Shown: positions 57,831 through 64,000 of the stretch, piece after piece
Layout of the letters: each line of letters starts with the position of its first letter
Numbering within the stretch: the first letter of the stretch is position 1
From: Primulina eburnea
Taxonomy: Eukaryota > Streptophyta > Magnoliopsida > Lamiales > Gesneriaceae
DNA length: 64,000 nucleotides
Assembly: GCF_022965805.1 (NCBI RefSeq)
Contig: NC_133101.1
Location: 48,626,342-48,690,341, forward strand
Direction: 5' to 3'
Notes under the pieces: model-generated
Seen by the model: the letters and a program-made list of their open reading frames with translations, nothing else
Databases searched by the model: none
Told to the model about the DNA's origin: nothing
Made by a program: the position numbers and the translations under genes

Positions 57831-57909
57831 CACGGTCAAAATTACACATTAAACCTTCTTAATCACCATTAATCCGTTAATTACCCAATTTGGAATTCGG
57901 GCTACTACA

Positions 57910-57922
57910 TTCTCCCCCCCTT
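57910..57922 (-). other. Polypurine tract of element B
   Basis: On the minus strand AAGGGGGGGAGAA lies directly before the LTR start TGTAGTAGCCC. The upstream GAGGACGAAATCTTTTTAAG is shared in form with element C. Confidence 0.83.
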
Positions 57923-58074
57923 AAAAAGATTTCGTCCTCGAAATCAAGTTTATAGGATGAACAAAAACTGAAATAACAACATTGTTATTACATCTCAATT
58001 GTTGTTGAATACAACTGATATTTGGATTACAACGGAAAAACACACACACCTCCATATTACAACCATAGTACAAC

Positions 58075-59061
58075 TCAAAAGAGCTCTGGATGCTCCGAAC
58101 GCATACGACTTTCTAACTCCCAAGTGGCTTCTTCAGTGCCTCTGCGCTGCCACTGAACTAAGACAAGAGGAATGATCTTATTCCGCAACACCTTGTCTTT
58201 GCGATCGAGGATCCGCACTGGTCGTTCCACGTAAGACAAATCTGAATTTAGTTGAACTTCAGAGGGATGCAAAATGTGAGACTCATCTGCTACGTATCGT
58301 CTCAACAAAGATACGTGGAACACATCATGAATACTTGATAGGTACGGCGGCAATGCAAGTCTGTAAGCCAAATCTCCCACGCTTTCCAATATTTCAAATG
58401 GACCAATAAATCTCGGAGACAGCTTACCCTTGAGACCAAATCTCAAAATCCTGCGAAAAGGCGAAACTCGGAGAAACACTTTCTCACCTGGCTGAAAATA
58501 AAGAGGTCGCCGCTTGGTGTTCGCATAACTAGCCTGTCGATCCTGAGCGATCTTAATCCGTTTCTTGATTATTGCAACCTTATCAATAGCCTGCTGGACT
58601 AACTCCGGTCCCTCAACATGTCGTTCCCCAACTTCATCCCAAAATAATGGAGTACGACAACGTCGCCCATACAACGCCTCAAATGGTGCCATACCAATAC
58701 TACGATGATAGCTGTTGTTGTACGCGAACTCAATCAAAGGCAAATGATCCTGCCAAGCGGTTCCGAAATCCATCACACAAGCTCGCATCATATCCTCAAG
58801 TGTACGGATAGTCCTCTCCGTCTGACCGTCGGTCTCTGGATGATAAGCTGTACTTAAACTTAGGGACGTACCCAATACCGCCTGGAAACTACCCCAAAAT
58901 CGTGAGGTAAAACGAGGATCTCTGTCACTGACAATACTAACTGGCACCCCATGCAAACGTACAATCTCTTGAATGTACAATCGAGCCATACGATCGAAAG
59001 TGAAATCACGGTTATATGACAAAAATGAGCAGACTTGGTGAGTCGATCCACCACTACCCAA
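58075..59061 (-). pseudogene. Element B pol, third segment: integrase core and chromodomain
   Basis: The segment follows a one-base frameshift near 59019-59031, beside a run of five A. It has the second and third integrase catalytic blocks ([11 protein letters not shown] at about 58920; [10 protein letters not shown] at about 58730), the [19 protein letters not shown] linker and the chromodomain-like tail [19 protein letters not shown]. The first residues before FLSYNRDF are out of frame and not real. Catalytic residues are intact, so only the indel breaks it. Confidence 0.88.
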
Positions 59062-60494
59062 ATAGCATCACTATTCCTCGAAGACAATGGTAAGTGAGTA
59101 ATGAAGTCCATCGCGATATGCTCCCACTTCCATTCGGGAATAGGTAAGTTCAACAATAATCCTCCCGGTCGACGGTGCTCTGCCTTAACCTGCTGACAAA
59201 CAAGACACTTGGAAACAAACTGATAAACGCTGCGCTTCATCCCTTTCCACCAAAATCGTGTCCTCAAATCTTTATACATCTTGTTGCTTCCCGGATGGAC
59301 ACTCAACTTGCTTCGATGAGCCTGAGCCAAGATCTCTTCCCTCAAAGTATCATCCTCTGGTACCACAACCCGATTAGACAAACACAGAAGACCATTAGAC
59401 TGATAATGGAAATTGCTATCTCCACCAACCAATCGGGCTAATCTCTGAGTCTTGAGATCAGACATCTGTGCATCTCGAATCCGAGCGAACAAAGCTGGCT
59501 CAGATAAAATGGTAGCAACACGAATGCTCTCCATACCTTTCCGATGTTTGAAATTAAATCCCAACGAACAACAATCCTGGATAGTACTAATCATAGCACT
59601 GGTCTGAAGTGCAGAGACTCTCACCTTGCGACTAAGAGCATCGGCTGTGAGATTCGCAGAACCTGGATGGTATTTGATCTCGCAGTCATAATCTTTAAGT
59701 AGATCCATCCAACGACGTTGTCTCATGTTCAACTCAGCCTGAGTGAACAGATACTTCAGACTCTTATGATCAGTAAAAATTTCAAACTTAACCCCGTACA
59801 AGTAATGACGCCAGATCTTCAGCGCGAACACAATAGCAGCTAATTCTAGATCATGAATAGGATACTTTTCCTCGTGAGGTTTCAACTGTCTGGAAGCATA
59901 AGCGATCACATGACCATTCTGCGTCAACACACACCCTAAGCCTTGAAAAGAAGCATCGGTGTAAACACTGAAACCATCAGATCCTGACGGTAACGCCAAA
60001 ACAGGTGCAGAAGTCAGAAGTCGACGAAGCTCTCTGAAACTATCTTCGCACTCAGATGACCACTCAAATGGAACATCCTTCCGAGTAAGCTGCGACAATG
60101 GTCTAGCTACCTGAGAGAAATTCACGATGAAGCGACGATAATACCCTGCCAGACCTAGAAAACTACGGATCTCAGCCACCGTCGTAGGACGTGACCAATT
60201 CAGCACTGCTTCGATCTTGCTGGGATCCACAGAAATTCCTTCCTTGGAAATCACATGACCAAGGAATACTACACGATCAATCCAGAACTCGCACTTACTC
60301 AGCTTAGCATACAATTGCTTCTCACGAAGAATCTGCAACACAATCCTCAAGTGCTGGATATGCTCTTCCACACTGTGAGAATAAATCAAGATATCGTCGA
60401 TGAAAACCACAACAAACTGATCTAGAAAATCCCGAAAGACTCGATTCATCAGATCCATGAACACCGCTGGCGCATTCGTCAATCCAAATGGCAT
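58860..60494 (-). pseudogene. Element B pol, second segment: RT, RNase H, integrase N-terminal part
   Basis: It starts after a one-base frameshift at about 60497-60505 and contains [13 protein letters not shown] (about 60390), RNase H ([41 protein letters not shown]), the integrase zinc-finger region ending [11 protein letters not shown] and the first catalytic block (MDFITHLP, about 59100). After SAHF it shifts frame; its last 50 or so residues are not real. Enzymatic residues seen are intact. Confidence 0.88.
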
Positions 60495-60496
60495 AA

Positions 60497-62491
60497 CTAG
60501 AACTCGTAATGCCCATATCGAGTACGAAATGCAGTCTTGGAAATATCATCATCTCTAACTCTCATCTGATGATAACCCGATCGCAAGTCAATCTTGGAGT
60601 AAACAGAGGTACCCTGAAGCTGATCGAACAAATCATCGATACGAGGTAACGGATACTTGTTTTTGATCGTCACACGATTCAGCTGGCGATAATCAATGCA
60701 CAATCGCATAGATCCATCTTTCTTCTTGACAAACAAGACTGGAGCTCCCCAAGGTGAAACACTCGGGCGAATATAACCTTTATCAAGAAGATCCTGCAAT
60801 TGCTGCTTCAATTCTCTCATCTCTGACGGAGCAAGACGATAGGGGGCACGAGAAATCGGTGCAGTCCCTGGCATTAACTCAATGCCAAATTCCACCTCTC
60901 TAACCGGAGGAAAACTAGGAATCTCATCTGGGAAAACATCAGGAAATTCACAAACCACTGGAATATCCTCTATACCAACACTACCTGTGGATGAATCAAT
61001 CGCATAGATGAGGTAGCCTTCCCCGCCCGCCTCTAAAGCACGACAGGCTTTCAGAGCAGATACCACTGGCATCGGAGGTCGCGCTCCCTCACCATAGAAA
61101 AACCAACTAGAGCTCTCAGTCGTACGAAACTGAACAAGCTTCTGGTAACAATCCACGGTAGCTCGGTATGTAGTCAATAGGTCTATACCTAGAATACAAT
61201 CAAAATCTTCCATCTCCAGGATCATAAGATTCGCAATCAATTCGTTACCCTCAAAATCTAAGGGACAACCCATCACTAGACGCTTTGCTAACACCGAATG
61301 ACCCATCGGGGTAGAAACGGAAAGAATGACGTCTAGAGAAACATACGGTAACTTATGACGCTTAACAAATCGTGCAGAAATGAATGAATGAGATGCTCCG
61401 GTATCAATAAGAACAAAAGCAGGAATACCGCATAAACGAAAAGTACCTGCTATGACTCTCTCCGTTTCATCTGCAGCCTGATCCTGGTTCAGCGCAAAAA
61501 CCTGACCTTGGGCACGAGGTCGAAGATTTGAACTACCCACTGCCTGACCCTGCCTCCTCTGCTGAACAGTCGTCTGAGATCCGGAACCAGATCCTGCTCC
61601 ACCTCGCAACTGAGGACAATTCTTCTTGAGATGACCCATCTCTCCGCACTGAAAACAAGCTCCCGCGGCTGATCGGCATTGCTCCGATGGATGGTTCTTC
61701 CCACAATGCACACAAGAAACCTTCTTCTTACCAAAGCGGAAAACACCGCTAGACCGTGATCCAGATCCAGAAGAAGAAGAACCAGATTTCTTGAAAGACT
61801 GAGATCGAGGGCTCAAAGTACTCGGAGGTCTAGAAGAAAGAATAGCCCTACCACGCTGGAGACTGATCTCTGCCTGGCGACACCGGTTCACTAACCCATC
61901 ATAAGAAGTAGGATTATCACAGACAGTGACTCGATCAAAAATCTCCTGGTTAAGACCCTGAAGGAAATGGTCATACTTGGCCTCAGAACTGCCACTGATA
62001 TGAGGGGCAAAGGGTAACAACTCGAAGAACTTCTGCTGATATTCATCAATAGACATACTCCCCTGCTTAAGATTCAGGAGCTCAATCGTCTTTGCCTGGC
62101 GAAGGGCTGGAGGAAAATACAGCTGCATGAAAGCTGCACGGAAATCGGCCCAAGTCACCCTACCCTGGGACTGGACTATCGGCGCAGAAGTCGATCGCCA
62201 CCACTTGCGCGCACGGCCCTCGAGAAGAAAACTAAGGGTCTCCATCCTCTGCTCCTCGGTGCACTGGAATGCACGGAAACAACTCTCCATGCGCTCTAAC
62301 CAATCCTCAGCATCATCGGGAGTCTCACCGCCGACTAAAGGCTTAGGCCCCATCTGAATGAAACGGTGCAAATCAAAACGCCTAGGACCATCCCGACGAT
62401 GACGATGTTCACGATGACGCCTACGATCGTCCTGGTCACCCCAACGACCTACACTTCCCTGTCTACTCTCATCACCAAAGTGGTCAGCCAT
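60497..62491 (-). pseudogene. Element B gag-protease-RT start, ended by frameshift
   Basis: The likely start is [13 protein letters not shown] (62491); an ATG at 62542 is less likely. N-terminus R/H-rich, then the retrotransposon-gag domain ([37 protein letters not shown]), Ser-rich linker, and zinc knuckles [13 protein letters not shown] and [14 protein letters not shown]. Protease is [12 protein letters not shown] (about 61390), in the same frame as gag with no intron-like spacer, unlike family A. RT begins ([24 protein letters not shown]) and stops at YGHYEF through a missing base. Damage is limited to that indel. Confidence 0.9.
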
Positions 62492-62570
62492 CGCTACAAG
62501 ATAGAATGGGGAAAATGGTAAAATGGTCAACGAAAATCCCAAAACAGAATCTATATCCCAAAATCGTAAG

Positions 62571-62585
62571 CATGCTCTGATACCA
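62571..62585 (-). other. Primer-binding site of element B (initiator tRNA-Met)
   Basis: On the minus strand TGGTATCAGAGCATG lies four bases after the 5' LTR end (GGGTCACTACA). Confidence 0.86.
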
Positions 62586-62589
62586 TAAA

Positions 62590-64000
62590 TGTAGTGACCC
62601 GTTCCAGAATCAACTACTAATCAAGAACTAAGCATGCAATTAACTTAATTAATAATAATCAGAGATAATAGCGGAAAAATGGCCGAAGACAATAGTTATA
62701 CAACCCAATCGAAATCAGAACAACTCAAAATATAATCGGTACAACCATATCGAATCAAAAAGATATCGAAGAACTAAACCAACCATCTACTCAACGTCCT
62801 CCTCCTCCTCCTCCTGAGCTGTCCAACCTGAGGCCTGCCCCGTGGGAATGGGGTGTCCAAGATAAACAAAACCGAGGATGTGAGCGATAAGAACGCCCAG
62901 TACAAAAGCATGAGTATACAAACCTATATGAGATGCACATGCTATGATATGATACCAGGGTAGTCAAGAAAATAGGAGTCACAAAGGATCTCAAAATGCT
63001 CAGTCTAGAGGCGCCAAGTGGATAGTGCCGCGCGGTACTCCTCTGGGTCACTGCATCCACTACAAGAACAGACGTGGACCTAAAATGTCCCGGATCACCG
63101 AAGCCCTCCGGACCCGTCGGCCACTGTGTACTCTCGGTGTCCATGCGTCCACAACACAAGACAGGGCTGAGCGGCCCCACAAGATATAGCTTATCTCGAA
63201 AGAGATACAGCTCAACAGTAAAGGCTATCTCGAAGGAGATACGGCTCAACATGAAATGCAACATGCATCATAAAACGTGACATAATAGCATGCATCATAT
63301 GACATATATCAATGCACCACATAATCATGCAACACATATAAGGATGTATACTCGACCAGGATATCTCGGATAGTACTTTCGTACCTCTATTACAGCAAGC
63401 CTAGCCTTACGCAACACCGCTAATCAGGTCTAGAACAAGCCTACGCATCAAAAGCATACCCAATGAACAATACTACCATGCTCGACTAGCAAAACCAGTA
63501 CTACCAAAGGTTTAGGGTTTACCTTCGTCCGTCGACAGCCCTTTGATGTCGATTGCCTCGTAACTCAGGCGTCACTACGCTACTAATCTTGGCAGCTCTT
63601 GTCTAACGCTCGACCGACAAACTAACCCTAGAAACCTTCCAAACCTCTCAAAATGAGACACAACTTCAAGAATTGACAATACAAAATGTGGAAATCCGAG
63701 CACTATTTATAGGCTATGTTCGGATCCACCGAACCCACTTCGGAACGTCCGAACTCCCACGTGTCCATCGGCTCTTGACACCTCATGATCGGATCCACCG
63801 AACCTACACTTCGGATCATCCGAACTTGCATGCAAACTGACGTGTCGATCAACTCTTGACACCTCATGATCGGATCCACCGAACCCACTTCGGATCGTCC
63901 GAACTCTTCGGTGCTACCGAACCATCTTCGGTCCGTCCGATCATGATCACGGTCAAAATTACACATTAAACCTTCTTAATCACCATTAATCCGTTAATTA
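62590..64000 (-). repeat. 5' LTR of element B, cut by the window edge
   Basis: 1411 bp, matching 56373-57883 at offset 6217 up to the N gap. Three differences seen: near 57370/63587, 57469/63686, and in the block CATGACCACGG versus CATGATCACGG near the end. The LTR start and its target duplication lie beyond 64000. Confidence 0.9.

Larger units (their letters stand above)
56373..57909 (-). repeat. 3' LTR of element B
   Basis: TGTAGTGACCCGTTCC to TTCGGGCTACTACA on the plus strand, containing a 100-N assembly gap. A CTCCT tandem (56580-56597) and a short-palindrome/tandem block (57499-57830) are included. The 157-codon minus-strand stretch at 56574-57047, repeated in the other LTR, has no recognised domain and is treated as incidental. 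Confidence 0.9.
56373..64000 (-). mobile_element. Element B: Tekay-like retrotransposon, young, runs off the window
   Basis: Minus strand: 5' LTR (62590 to beyond 64000), tRNA-Met primer-binding site, gag-pol in one continuous frame apart from two one-base frameshifts, polypurine tract, 3' LTR (56373-57909). The LTRs share only the general TG...CA form with family A. Over the shared 1.4 kb I noticed three differences between the two LTRs, so the insertion is very recent. It interrupts the 5' LTR of A2; the five bases before it are GCAAG, whose partner lies outside the window. Confidence 0.92.

Noticed and set aside
57456..57849. Open frames spanning the N gap
   Set aside because: They exist only because undetermined bases are read through.

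Overview
This window comes from repeat-rich intergenic DNA of a flowering plant, most likely a dicot. The evidence is Ty3/gypsy chromoviruses with long LTRs, Ty1/copia remnants, a CACTA-type transposon, a Cassandra element carrying 5S-like sequence, and primer-binding sites complementary to initiator tRNA-Met. I found no convincing host gene, functional RNA gene or CRISPR array. The species cannot be named from the sequence. Almost all recognisable sequence is transposon DNA, nested several layers deep.

Layout. 1-2063: eroded copia gag-pr-int, minus strand. 2070-8466: a plus-strand LTR of the main family (family A, Tekay/Del-like), holding a nested solo LTR (family E, TSD GAAAG) and a 2224-bp tandem duplication. 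8467-8700: Cassandra LTR fragment. 8701-19631: three minus-strand family-A LTRs separated by head-to-head SINE-like dimers, with a truncated copia element at 9151-12540. 19632-20152: Cassandra element with 5S-like LTR. 20153-31486: plus-strand family-A element A1, decayed, carrying a 2778-bp non-autonomous LTR element (C, TSD AAGTA) in gag and a CACTA relic in its 3' LTR. 31487-36995: sparse region with a LINE-type RNase H relic and two LTR remnants. 36996-48081: two family-A LTRs, one inside the other, with nested solo LTRs F (TSD GTAAT), D (TSD CAAAC) and, inside D, a solo copia LTR (TSD TACAA). 48082-56372: minus-strand family-A element A2 with uninterrupted gag and pol. 56373-64000: minus-strand element B, a second Tekay-like element, inserted in the 5' LTR of A2 and nearly complete, with an assembly gap in one LTR.

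How the parts work together. In family A, gag lies in one exon and protease-RT-RNase H-integrase-chromodomain in a second. Between them is a short T-rich stretch with GT...AG ends in both copies (158 and 181 bp). Reading through it stops translation soon after Gag; removing it joins gag to pol in frame. This looks like a spliceosomal intron that could set the Gag to Gag-Pol ratio. Element B keeps gag and pol continuous at this point.

The other recurring theme is short imperfect palindromes clustered in LTRs. Family A and the otherwise unrelated non-autonomous element C share the same CACGGACC/GGTCCGTG hairpin motif, whereas families E and B and the copia LTRs each have a different one. A possible explanation is that C uses a cis-signal of A; this is inference.
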